A DNA stretch of 64,000 bases from Anaspis maculata (Eukaryota > Arthropoda > Insecta > Coleoptera > Scraptiidae). This document shows positions 9,601-20,584 of the stretch, piece by piece (position 1 is the stretch's first letter; each line of letters opens with the position of its first letter). The DNA lies in NCBI GenBank assembly GCA_949128115.1, contig OX421964.1, positions 2,170,001-2,234,000 on the forward strand, written 5' to 3'. Under the pieces are notes generated by a model. The model saw nothing but the letters and a program-made list of their open reading frames with translations. It was not told the origin of the DNA and made no database searches. Both the position numbers and the translations under genes were made by a program.

Positions 9601-10882
9601 AGCTGAGTGCAGAAATCACACGAATTAAAGTAAGATACTTTACGGCGAGTTACGTACACTATTTTTCCTACGACCGGGAGAAAATTACATTCATATTGAG
9701 ACGTAGTTTTCGTGTTTTTCTGTAAACGTAGGTTTTATAAAAACCAGTGGATAAATAATAATTACAAAAATAAGGGTAATTTTATGAAGAAAATGTACAC
9801 AGGGTGATTCAGAAGTGTCGGACCACCTTGAAAGTGCGTAAAGTGCGTAATATGGAAGTGCAGTAGAATACTGGAAAGTAATTAAAAAATTTTAAGTCTT
9901 CTGATTTTGAAGTTATGGAGGGACAAAAGTTGGTCCTTTGATCGCTTCTATTTTCGTTGTTTCAAAAGATTTTAGTAAACTGTTAATTGAAAAAGAATGA
10001 GTACAAAAAATAAATCTCTGGAAAACTACTTTTTCTGGTAACAACTTCAGTCTTCCCAAGATATTTCAGGAACGGCTCAACATATTTGATCCAAATTCAC
10101 GACGACTTCATGACCACGAAATTAGGAATATTTTTGGCGATTTACATGTCTTCACCTATTTTGGTTCTTGAGGTACAAATGTTCAACTTTTAACTTACAT
10201 TTCACCCTGTACATGCCGCCGGCATAGTTGGAATAGATTGTTTCGAATTTAAATCAAAAAAGAATGGATCAAACAACACCTCTACCAAGTGGCAGCCCGC
10301 CAACATAAAATTCGAAGTCCAGACAGTCTTGAGCATTGAGCATCTGGACTATTTCAATTTTCTTGTGTTTTGACGAAGAAGGAGATCACTGACGATGGAA
10401 TATGTGGGGGCCTTTCTTGTAGACAATAAAATTTCTAACAATATCTTCCAGATTCTTTTTCCCCAAGCGCCATTGATCACGAGATATACGCGAAAAACTG
10501 ATCCTCGAGTTCTTCTTGAGGCCACAACGACCAAAGCTCACGCCAATTTCTTGAGGACCTTTAGTATGTTAAACTGCATGCTTAACTGAGTTCATGTCCA
10601 AAAATCCGGCTGGGTTTCATTTTTGTTCGCTATTTTCTCTATAATTCCTGGACCAACGTTATACATATTTGATTCAATTCCATAGTTAACAATCAAATTT
10701 TGCAGGTCGCAAGTGAAGTCAACGCAGCCATTTTAAAAATGGAACATAACGAAACGACGACCTCGAAAATCTCAACCCTGATGAAGCTGGTGATTTGGGC
10801 GCAGGATAAGCTGAATAAGAAAAACGTGAAGTATCCGAAAATGATCAATTTAGCCGATGCTCTTGTCGAAGACCCCAAGTAA
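6613..10882 (+). CDS. GID8: GID8 homologue, subunit of the GID/CTLH E3 ubiquitin ligase
   Basis: Exons 6613-6733, 6809-7005, 7068-7265 and 10706-10882 join into a 230-residue protein, close to the 228 residues of the human homologue. All introns are GT-AG (75, 62 and 3440 bp). Domains in order are LisH (about 26-58, with NKLIMNYLV and [10 protein letters not shown]), CTLH (about 64-121, with [16 protein letters not shown] and the HPELLD motif) and CRA (about 117-215), ending in VKYPKM and EDPK as in other family members. By family knowledge it is a scaffold subunit joining RanBP9/10-type and RING subunits of the CTLH ligase in nucleus and cytoplasm. The start is the ATG at 6613, whose protein aligns with the usual N-terminus. 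The upstream in-frame GTG is not a eukaryotic start. The odd feature is intron 3, filled by nested palindromic repeats (7281-10655), while the other introns are minimal. All splice sites and the frame remain intact. Confidence 0.95.
7718..9192. repeat. Family A palindromic foldback element, copy A1
   Basis: It begins CAGGGTGGTCCATCC and ends with the inverse, GGACCACCCTG, flanked by TA (7716-7717 and 9193-9194). The two halves are reverse complements over most of their length, with a small asymmetric centre near 8440. It has no open frame. The TA duplication and inverted ends suggest a non-autonomous Tc1/mariner-type element. Another copy lies at 46193-47731. Confidence 0.9.
9201..10209. repeat. 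Family B palindromic foldback element, copy B1
   Basis: It starts CAGGGTGAAATAAAAATA and ends TTTCACCCTG, flanked by TA on both sides (9199-9200, 10210-10211). Arms are roughly 170-200 bp. The long loop includes about 490 bp that is absent from the related copy B2 (48120-48659). It sits at the symmetry axis of the surrounding family C palindrome. Confidence 0.88.
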
Positions 10883-11369
10883 TCAACGCATCTGTTTTTT
10901 TTTTCTTTTATATTGCCCTTTAGATACGTAGGTTTTAAATTGAACAAAAACTGTTTATATTGCTTCACTCATTTGTTGGTAATACGTTTTGGACTCTAGT
11001 TTAATTTATTATTGTTTCTTTCGCGCCCATTTTTTTTTGTAGAATTTTATTGTTACGGTCCTGAAGAAACTCGATTGTGTAAATTATGTAAGTACTGTTT
11101 CTTGTTTGGTACTACCTTATATATGAGATTGTGATTTTTTGTATGTAAATATTGATAATGGCTGGGAAACAGTATTTATTTTTCGTTTTTGATATAATTG
11201 CATTATTTGTGAATACATATTGATAATGTTGAGGACTATTGTAATATAAAATAGAAATCAATATTGAATAAATTAGATTTAATACTACTTTTGTGATCTT
11301 TTGTGCAGGTACTTATCTGAAAAGTTACGCATCAAATTCAAAACCGTATAAAAATATTTTTGATTATAT
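10883..11369 (+). other. GID8 3' UTR and flank, with poly-A signal
   Basis: AT-rich sequence without ORF follows the GID8 stop. An AATAAA at 11267-11272 is the best polyadenylation signal and would give a 3' UTR near 400 bases. Confidence 0.6.
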
Positions 11370-13765
11370 AGGGCGAGGCATGCATAACTACATAACACTT
11401 TTTTCAAATAGAACACCTTATATTCCATCACATTCTTATAGGCCTTTGGAATAGGTTCATGGCAGAATAGCATTTTTGATGTTCTGATGCGGCATTGCCA
11501 AATTAGAAATTATTTTTTTAAAACTAATTAGAAATTATTTTTTAAAAACTTCATCACATGCATGTGTTTGTCCAAAAAATCCTCAGAGCTGAACTTTTTC
11601 AAGTTGCAACTTCCAAATTTGAAATCAGTAGAGAGAAAGGACAGCTCTATTCACTTGACATGGCAAAATATGGCTGTAATGTACAGGGTGATCAAATAGT
11701 ATATTATATACCAATGTTGTGAAGGACGCTGTTATAGCTGCGGCGCCTGTTAAAACTATAATTATTGTAATATAAGGCGCCAAAGCTGTAACAGCGTTCA
11801 CAACCGTGGTTTATATACTATTTTTCTCACTACTAGCAAACATTAAATCCTGATTTGTGAAGATTTTTTAAGAATATGGAATGTGACAGGAGGTTAAAAA
11901 TGTGACAGGAGGTTATTAATAGTGACAGGCGGTTAATAATGTGACAGTCAGCCTACTGGTTGTGAAAAATCACTTCACGACCTCTAAACAGGTCAATAAC
12001 GGCCTACTTCACAGCTAGTAGTGAGAAATAGTATATTATATACCAAGGTTGAGAAAGTATTATTATAGCTGAAGCGCCAGTTTAGATCCCGAAGCGCAGC
12101 TGAGGGATATAAGGCGCTGAAGCTATAATAATTTTCTCGACCGTGGTTTATATAGAATTTTTTTTACTACTTCAAAATAGCCATCCAATTTGAGGGACAG
12201 GTTAATAATGATGTACTTGACGGCTAGTAGTAAAAAAAATTACTTTAAAACTTCGGTCATTTCCGAAGGTCAAATTCATTGTTTTCAAATGACACCCCAT
12301 TTTTTTAACATGACTGGATCGGTTTGTGATCTGGCTATATTTTTTATAGGGTATGCCTTGAAGAGCATATTTTCTGGAATATTGGACATTTTTTATTGGA
12401 AATAATTTTTGACACACTGTACGGGATGATTCATTCTGAACAGATTTCACGATTTATTCGGAAGTCTTCCATAGTAGATCAACCAAATTCCCAGAATATG
12501 TTTTACCAATCACGTTTTTTCAGAAAATTAGAACGTTACAAAAAGCCGGGTGATTTAAAAGACGGACAAAAATTAAAACTTATTGTAGGTACCTACATTT
12601 TTCCCTCGATTTTTCACATTTTGAATCATTTGATATTTGATTGAAACGGTCCCGGTTTCTGAAAGGCAAAGCTTATCTTGAAAATTTAACTGACCTAATT
12701 ATAAAAGACTTTCGAATAAAACGTAACTTTTTGAATAATGCTCTATGGAGAATGAATCACCATGCGAATTCTTGTTTTGTTCAAAAGTCCTTTGTCCCAG
12801 ATCAGCCAAATTTTCGGAATTTGCGTAGTTATTCACGATCTTTCAGTTAACGAGAACTTTTTGAATACAGAGTGTTTCAAAAGGCGAGAAAAAATATTTG
12901 TTCATAATAGAATTATTGCTTGTGTTTTTGAATCAACCTGTATTTGCAACTACCATATTTTCTGGAAGAATTTGATGATGAGAGCATGCCCTGAAAATTC
13001 GGCTTGTCTTGGACGAAAGGCTTCAGAATAAAACAAAAAATCCGTGGAGAATGAATCCACCCTCTACAGTATCTAAGCCCAACCTGATCAAGTCAGGTAA
13101 AGATGAAGCTGAACTTTCTCCTTACGGGTAGGTACATAATTTCAACATGATCACTACAAAACCAGCGATTTTTTTTTTTGTAAATAATAGTCACGCTTCA
13201 AAATCTGAGTTTAAATTTTAAAAAAAATTCTTGTTCTTGAATTGGATCAACTTCAATTCCTTTTTATGTAATGCCGCATCAAAACGTTACAAAAATGTAT
13301 TCCATCATAAGGAAAAAGGACAGCTTTATCCGTCTGACTTGAGAAGGTTTGACTTTAGATACTGTACAGGGTGTTAAAAATTATTTTAAACAAATATAGG
13401 ATTACAGTCATGACCTTTCGAAATAACCGAAATTTAAAAATGTTCTTAGATCATCCTGTACATTATACAGCCAAACCTCATCATACCAGGTGGATAGAGC
13501 TGTCCTTTCTCTCATTTGATTCCAAATTTTCAAGCTGTAACTTTAAACTAAGCTCTGAAAGTTTTTTTAGCAAAAATGCATGCTATGAAATTTTTTTGAA
13601 TAATTTTCAACACGGCAATGCCGCTCCGAAACGCCAAATATTTTATACCACTTTGAACCTATCCCAAAGGTCATAAGAATACTTATGTGAAAATATAGGA
13701 TGTTCCATTTGAAAAAAAAAACTATTGAGATACGTACGTACCCGAGTTACACGCTTCACCCTGTA
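11370..13765. repeat. Old, decayed palindromic element with further repeats inside
   Basis: The ends TATAGGGCGAGGCATG (about 11368) and CGCTTCACCCTGTATA (about 13750-13765) are inverted. Inverse matches continue inwards: 11395-11480 against 13625-13720, and 11625-11700 against 13450-13530 (GAGAGAAAGGACAGCT and its complement). The middle has several further CAGGGTG ends (about 11693, 13366) and a ~60-bp near-repeat at 11700-11830 and 12030-12150. No ORF of note. Confidence 0.7.
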
Positions 13766-13922
13766 TAATCGAAAATACTTTTTTTATGATTTCCATGTCA
13801 AGACGTAGTTTTCCGATCCCTCTATTGACTCACTCTGTGTTTGAGGTGTATCATGTAGAAAATAGTTAGTTTGTGTGTCAAGGGTGGAAATATTTGCTCC
13901 TCTTTCAATTGGATGATGTATA

Positions 13923-14933
13923 CAGGGTGTTTCGCAATTACGGTTACAAACTCCTAGGGGAGATTCCCCATCAAAAGTGGACCAGGAAAAAATATAACTT
14001 CGATGTCCTAAAATGCTCAGTTGAAAAGTTACAGGGTGTTCAAGTTGACTTTTTAAAACAGATTTTTTGACATATGTAGGTTTTGAACCGTTTAACCGAT
14101 TTTGTTCAAATTTTCAACAAAGTTAACTTAAATAAGTTTCTATCGAATAATAGAACGTGTTGAAAAAATAAATCAGGGGCGTATTTTTTACACCCCTAGC
14201 ATTTTCCCAAATTGTTCCTATTTTTGAATTCTACGTTCAATTTTGAGAAAAAAGTTACTCTTGCAAAATTTTGATTAGAGGCTTCGTTTTTTGAGATATC
14301 TGGTTTTGAAACTTTGGAAAACATCTCGAAATTGCCACTTTCAAAGGCCTAAAAATTAGAATAAAAAAAAAACTCATGATTTCTCAGCAGAAATAGGTTC
14401 TCTAGAATTTCTGAGTTAATAAAACCACTATTTTTTCTGAGAAACGAGAAGCTCTCAGGGAAAAAAAATTGGGCTCATTGAGAGTGGCGATTTCGACATG
14501 TTTTCCAAAGTTTCAAACCCGAATATCTCAAAAATGAAGCATCTAATCAAAATTTTGCAAAAGTAACTTTTTTTTCTAAATTGGACGTGGTATCCAAAAA
14601 TTAGAACAATTTTGGAAAATAGCTGGGGGGGTGAAAAATAGGGGGGGAAATATGAAGACACCCTCCATTATCTACGCCCCTGAATCTTTTTTATCTAAAC
14701 ACGTTGCTATTATTCGATAGTGACCTATTCTGGGTAACTTTGTTTCAAATTTGAACAAAATCAGTTGAACGGTTCAAAAGTTATGTCAAAAAATCGATTT
14801 TAAAAAGTCAACTCAAACACCCTGTATCTTTTTAACGGAGCATTTTAGGACATCGAAGTTATATTTTTTCCTGGTCCATTTTTGATGGAGAACCTCCCCT
14901 GGAAGTTTGTAACCGTGATTGCGAAACACCCTG
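13923..14933. repeat. Palindromic foldback element with about 450-bp arms
   Basis: It starts CAGGGTGTTTCGCAATTACG and ends with the inverse CGTGATTGCGAAACACCCTG, flanked by TA (13921-13922, 14934-14935). The arms meet near 14430, where the sequence resembles the axis of the 39020 element. No coding potential. Confidence 0.9.
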
Positions 14934-15119
14934 TAGAGCGTTCAGTACATTATGTCGTTCAATGGAATTTCACATCAAGTAGCCTCTGAAAATGAAGACT
15001 CATAATCAATTTTACGGTTCCCCTTATTAGATTCAGCTGCTGAAAAAATGTGTTATGTTGGTATAAATGATACAATGCTAACTTGTTACTAACGTCTTGG
15101 CAGCTTCTTCAGTTTTCAA

Positions 15120-15785
15120 TCAATTCTTTCCTAGTGCCGCCGCGCTTTGGCATTTTTTCTTCAGTGGCCACCACTACTTAACAGCATTAGTGAAAAGGTA
15201 ACGAACAGTTAATACGATTTTCGCTAACCGCAGGGATGCCAGACGTCCCGTTTTCTGCGGGATTGTCCCGCAATTGATTCTTCTTTCCTGCGTTCCGCAT
15301 ACATCCGAAAATGTCCCGCACACTAATATTTTGGCTTTTTTTTTAATATATTTTTTGATTATTCACCAAATTAAAATTCAGAATTCAACTTCCAACTTTA
15401 AAATTCAGTTCAAATAGCTAATAAATGAGTAGAGAAAAAAGTTATACGCGCAAAAGTGTAGATGTAGCAGGACTAGACCCACAGAGGCCCAATCTGACAA
15501 AGACTAGCTATAAGCATGTATACCATTGTTCGAGAAAAAACACATTAATATCATTATTGCTATAATAATCCCAAAAAAAAATATCGCCTGCGGCGCTCTT
15601 AAGGGGGATATACCTCCCCTGAAGCCCTGTTAACTTTGTTATAAGTGTCTGTCCCGCGTTGCGATTTCAGAAATCTGGTAACCCTGGCTAACCGCCGCGC
15701 TTTAGCATCATTTTCTTTATTGGCCACCACTACCTAACAGCATTAGCGAGGAGCCACCAACCAGTTGATACGATTTTCGTTGCGT
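15120..15785. repeat. Direct duplication of about 100 bp split by a hAT element
   Basis: 15133-15230 and 15687-15780 are similar in the same orientation. Both contain GGCCACCACTAC, AACAGCATTAG and ATACGATTTTCG in order. The hAT element at 15231 lies exactly between them, so either an older tandem duplication was the target or the insertion was followed by local rearrangement. Confidence 0.7.
15231..15686. mobile_element. Non-autonomous hAT-type element
   Basis: The ends CAGGGATGCCAGA and TCTGGTAACCCTG are imperfect inverted repeats of the common hAT form. A perfect 8-bp target duplication, GCTAACCG, stands at 15223-15230 and 15687-15694. The 456-bp interior has no transposase. Confidence 0.9.
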
Positions 15786-16286
15786 AATCTCGAACATTTT
15801 CACTTGCGCGTACATTAGGTCACGATGTCATGGTAACAACCGTCACATTACACAACGATTGCATAAAAAAAGTGAGAGTGCCGGTTTGCAGCGAGGTTTA
15901 AAGCCTTAAATTTTCATGACATAGCCGTCTTTGACCTTGGATTTTTAGTAACAACTTGCTGTTCATCATAATAGTCTATTATATCCTTATTACAAATGTC
16001 CACAAAATATGAACATTATTTATTGCGAATACCATCTCCAAAGAATTTGTTTTCAAGAGTGATGCAATTTAACAAATGACAAAATCAAATGTGTCCATTG
16101 TCCAGGATAATGGGGCTCATAGATAACAAAATTTTATAATAAAAATGCTTAAATAAAACAATAATACGATTCAAAATAGCTACTGATGCTTGAAGGAGTT
16201 GCTCGAATATTCAGCAGGAGTTGAAGTGTAATCTTGTCTTATTATTAAATTTCAAGTAAAAGTAATAATTGCTTGGTTTCGATCTA
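15695..16286. other. No recognised feature beyond the short duplication
   Basis: AT-rich sequence after the second ~100-bp repeat (ending about 15785). I see no exon, tRNA or element end here. Confidence 0.4.
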
Positions 16287-17309
16287 AACTGCTGGACAAC
16301 GAAGTTGTCGGTATCGGAAAAATGTGATTTTGCATTTTGTTTGTCGTGTTGATTAGCCTAATGTTTCGGTAACCTATCCTGTAAAGATGAATGTTGAAAA
16401 ACTTCATGTAACATTTCTACAGGGTGATACGTACAATGCTGCAAAATTGCACCGACTTCATCGTGGCCCCATTTGTCAGAAAATTTTTGTTCATGTATTC
16501 TAATACAAGAATCATGAAGTGTGGTTTATTATCTCGAAATGGTTCTAGATTTACCCAGATTGGAAGTCTAACATTGGAGATATAAGTTTTTATGTTGAAT
16601 GTTACAGATTTGCCTTGTTGGCAAGCGGGATTCGGTCACTTTTGATGAATGGATGTGGATATTGAGCAAGATTGTTCGTACAACAGTCCAGGACAATTGT
16701 ATTCTCAACACAACCCGAATATTTGGTGTGGGGCCAAGCAAGGGCCATTTTTTCAAGTGGTTGTCACTGCCTGTTCTTCGTACGTTGAATTTTGTCAGAA
16801 TTTCATTAGAATTTTAGATGTGAAACATGTTCTATTTGTAAGTTTAAGCCCCTGAACATGGTAACGATGTAAAACCCAAGTTTCCGAGTGAAGTAAAGCC
16901 CCCCGGACGTTATACTTTTTGTGCTTGTGCTATGCCTGAGTTTCGTAAATCTGCAACATTCAACATACAAATTTATAACTTCAATGTTCGACTTTCAATC
17001 TGGGTAATTCGAAAACAGCTTCGAGATAAGACACTACACTTCATGATTTTTGTATTAGAACATTGAAGAAATATTTTTTTGGAAAATGGGGGTACGATGA
17101 AGTCGTTGCAATTTTGCACCATTTTACGTATCACCCTGTAGCAAATTTACGTGAAGTTCCTCAACATTCACTATTATAGGATGAGCTACGAAAGGATAAG
17201 GCTAGTTGACGCAACAAACAAAATGAAAATCGCAATCGGCAATCGGGAGATACTGGCCTCCAAAGTTGAACCATTTTTCCTATACCGACAACTTCGTTGT
17301 CCAGCAGTT
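16287..17309. repeat. Outer palindromic element hosting another palindrome at its axis
   Basis: The ends AACTGCTGGACAACGAAG and its inverse CTTCGTTGTCCAGCAGTT are flanked by TA (16285-16286, 17310-17311). The element's own sequence is only about 300 bp; the remainder is the inner element 16420-17138, inserted at TA where the two arms meet. Confidence 0.88.
16420..17138. repeat. Inner palindromic foldback element
   Basis: It begins CAGGGTGATACGTA and ends TACGTATCACCCTG, with TA at 16418-16419 and 17139-17140. Arms contain GCAAAATTGCACCGACTTCA and its inverse. No transposase. Confidence 0.88.
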
Positions 17310-17311
17310 TA

Positions 17312-18512
17312 TTTGGCTCATCGTATTTCAAATATCAAACATGAAATTTCGACAAAATCCTTAATAAAGTGTAGGTATTGGCCTTAAGACCGCAAAAAAA
17401 CATTAGGTTATTAGGTAGGTAACTTCCACTAAGTGAAGCTTTTAACCGATTTTGATAGAATTTTCACAGAATGAATAAAGAACTGCACCCATTGATGCTA
17501 AGAAGTAGGTACAGGGTGTCTCAAAAGCTAGAAAAAAGATGCGACTCGTTGCATAAGACGTCGGATGGAAAATTGTGTTCAAGAAATTCCAAATGTTGAA
17601 AATTTTCAGTTTTTCCAGGTCGGAAAAATCCAAAAACCCACTTGAAAATTGGTTTACGCAACGCCCAGTCACTTGCTTTCGATATCAATCAAATTTTTTG
17701 AGAAAAGTTGATCCCCAAGCAGGAAATGTTGCTTTTAGGTGAGTCCTGCACCGAACTCGAGTCATCCTGGTGAAAAGCCGGGCGAACGGCCGTCGTGAGT
17801 GGTATCCGGCTAGGCAAAATTTCTGAAAATTCCTAGCGCCCGAGTGAGAAATGATGAAAAACTTCAAATCTGCTGACTCAACTTGATTCTTTCGTTGTAG
17901 TGCTTCCTGCCGAATTTGGTTAAAATCCATGGGATTTGTATTTTTTGAGATACATTTTCAATATGCCAAAATTTTGAACTACTTACTTGAAATGACGCTT
18001 CCAGATATTTCAGTGTATCATCGTAATCCAAACCAAACTGCCATGAAGTGTCATTTTGGAAAACCGAAGGATTTTTTACGTGTTTGAACTTGGATTCCAA
18101 TGGTCAGTAGTTCTTGTAATGTCGGATTTCACTGATGAAAATTCGAAGTTTTGAAAACTGGCGCTTTAAATGATGGACTGTCGTTTTGGATACTTGAACT
18201 GTCACTCGAAACACTAAAAATTAGCACTGAAATGCCACGATTAAAAAAAATCCAAACTGTAACAAACACAATGTCCTCGCAGACAAGGGATCACTTTATT
18301 TCAGTTGTCTAATCACACTAGTGCAAGTAGCCCGTGCTCTGTTTCACGTGTGACAAAAGCGACAGTCCATTGTATTATCTATATTCTTCCATTGATAACA
18401 TTCCACAGGCTGTTTGTGAAACAAGGGTCAACTCAAAAATTAAATTGACAGTAAAGGGTTATTATTAAAGCTCATGCAATAATTTTTTTTGAAAATCTGA
18501 CATTGTCATATA
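17312..18512. other. No gene recognised; isolated element end
   Basis: TACAGGGTGTCTCAAAAGC near 17511 looks like one end of a CAGGGTG element, but I could not find a matching opposite end. The short open frames on the - strand (17442-18100) lack any motif. Confidence 0.35.
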
Positions 18513-19194
18513 CAGGGTGAAAATTGACATTTGTAAAAATCGGGCAGATGTAATGTTTTCATAGAACTCTAGGGTTGGGGTAGAAAATTGAACCGCAGTC
18601 AGGGAAATGCTTCAAAAGTATCAGAAAAATGTTGGAAAAAAAATGTAGGGTTTTTATTTTTGAAATATGGAGGGTCAAAAGGTGGTCTTTCTACCCTCTC
18701 TATTTTCGTTACTTTGAAAGATTTTGGTAAACTCTTCTCAACAGACCAAGAAGAGATGTTTTTCAACCTTTGAATGTGTTTTGTGATTTCATTTGCTATA
18801 CAGGGTGAATCGTAAATCCTGAAATTCCAGTTTTCTTCAAAAATGCATGCAGAAAATTTCATATGAAAACTATCTGTCTTATTTATTGCTCTACATCAGT
18901 TTTATATAGTCTAGAACTTTTCACGGGCATTTTCGAGGTAAAATAGATTCTTAGGATTCAGGAGCCACCCTGTACACTTGATAAAATTACAAAAGACAGT
19001 CGAAGGTTGAAAAATTCGCTTTTTGATCTGATGAAAAGAGTTTATTAAAATCTTTCAAAACAATAAAAATAGAATTTGACCCTCCATATTTCCATGAATA
19101 AGAATCGTAGATTTTTCTCAACATTTTTCCGGCACTTTTGGAGCATTTCCCTAACGGCTGTTCAATTTTCTACCCCAAGTTTGCAAACACCTTG
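18513..19194. repeat. Palindromic foldback element with a smaller element at its axis
   Basis: It starts CAGGGTGAAAATTGACA and ends GCAAACACCTTG, flanked by TA (18511-18512, 19195-19196). Arm words such as AGAAAAATGTTGG (18630) recur inverted near 19120. The inner element 18801-18972 sits where the arms meet. Confidence 0.85.
18801..18972. repeat. Short inner element, TA-flanked
   Basis: It begins CAGGGTGAATCGTAAATCCT and ends AGGATTCAGGAGCCACCCTG (imperfect inverse), with TA at 18799-18800 and 18973-18974. 172 bp, no ORF. Confidence 0.8.
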
Positions 19195-19309
19195 TATACA
19201 GCATGAGATGAAAAATTGTGCTGGAGATATTCAGAAACAACAGTTAAAGATCAACTTTAGGAGGTGATAAAGATTCGAAAATAAAGGGGACTTTTCCCAG
19301 AAAATAGAT

Positions 19310-20270
19310 TTCGGAAGTACCTACTTAATAATAACGGAGATAGAGCCCTTTAAAGTTGGAAACAATCGTTTTTTTTTCAGACCCTTCAACAGGGCTGGGC
19401 GGTATTTCAAATACAAGTATTTGAAATACATTTGATTGAGAAGTATTTGTATTTTGGAATAGTTCAGGCTGCTAGTATTTTGTATTTTAAATACATTTTT
19501 CGGAAAAGTATTTTGATTTTCAAAATACAAAATACATTTGTTTCCCATGCTCTTTAGTCTGTTCGGGCCGAAATTATCTGGTAATACTATATTCACTCCA
19601 TTGTATTTTTTCTTGCTTTTGCACACTATCTGGGATCGATAATGAGTTCGTTTGCATCTCATACGTTTTACGTTTTACTGGTAAGTGCATCCTACTGTCA
19701 GCCACGAGAGGTTCCATGTCGGATGTCGGACAAAATTTTTGAGAAGCTGGTTGTCCCCAAAGGGAATCAACATTTGTTATTTTGAAGAATTGATGAATGA
19801 AGTAAGGAATAGGTTTGAATATGAAGTTTTCTTCACTTTATGTTTATTTTATTTGTCTTTCCATAGTTCATAATAATTTACTTATTGTTGCGACTGAATC
19901 AATGAAGTGTTCCCATTGAAATACTTGCATTTTACGGTTTTTCCAAAAAAATGGTTGAAATACTCAATAAGAATGTATTTTGTATTTGGAATACTCTAGG
20001 TTGTATTTTGTATTTTGGAATTTCTTAGTTTTCCAAAATACGTATTTTGTATTTCGAAGACATTCCAAGAAGTAGTTTGTATTTTGTATTTCGACTATCT
20101 TGGATCGTGTATTTTGTATTTAAATACATTTTTCGAAGTATTTTGCCCAGCCCTGCCCTTCAACCGATTTTGTTCAAATTTCAACAAAAGTTCATTAATA
20201 AGTCTCTATTGGACAATATCAACGCATTTCATCAAATTTGTTTAGGGGGTCGTAGATGATGGAGGAACGG
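19310..20270. repeat. Fragment of the 39020-type foldback family, split by a hAT element
   Basis: The left piece (about 19325-19389, with AACGGAGATAGAGCCCTTTAAAGTTGG) and the right piece (20156-20240, CAACCGATTTTGTTCAAATTTCAAC) match consecutive parts of the element at 39180-39300. The hAT element 19390-20155 divides them. Confidence 0.7.
19390..20155. mobile_element. Non-autonomous hAT-type element rich in TATTTTGTATTT
   Basis: It begins CAGGGCTGGGCGGTATTTC and ends TATTTTGCCCAGCCCTG. A perfect 8-bp target duplication, CCCTTCAA, lies at 19382-19389 and 20156-20163. The 766-bp interior is largely variants of GTATTTTGTATTT with no transposase frame. Confidence 0.92.
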
Positions 20271-20584
20271 TGGTTGTACCATTTTTCCATTTTTTTTTTT
20301 CACCATACTGACTGATATGTACCTAGTTTGTAATGCCAATAGCACGAGTGAGTGAGCACTAAAGTTACTTTGACTGTTCAGCTCAATTTTTGGTCTCTAG
20401 CCTATCTAAAATCTCAGTCAGGTCGTTTGACCAGGCACTACACAACCCTATCATGAATAAATTTCAGTGCCAAACAGACAAAAAGAACAAATTTCAAATA
20501 ATTGTATACAATATTTTTATAAACGTTAGATCAGAGCATTAGGATTAGTGTTAAAAATACAATAAAAATCAACAGCACATCAAA

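Larger units (their letters stand above)
7281..10655. repeat. Family C palindromic element, copy 1, with two further palindromes inside (GID8 intron 3)
   Basis: The ends TGGTCCAG (7281-7288) and CTGGACCA (10648-10655) are inverted. The arms 7281-7715 and 10212-10655 are reverse complements of each other with scattered differences (for example the GTTTTTCGCGTATATCTCGTG word occurs in opposite orientations near 7425 and 10480). The centre is occupied by two other palindromic elements, A1 and B1. The whole lies between the GID8 donor at 7266 and acceptor at 10705. A second copy of the same family is at about 46119-49125. Outer termini are approximate; a 3-bp direct repeat (ACG) flanks this copy but is too short to be sure. 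Confidence 0.85.
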
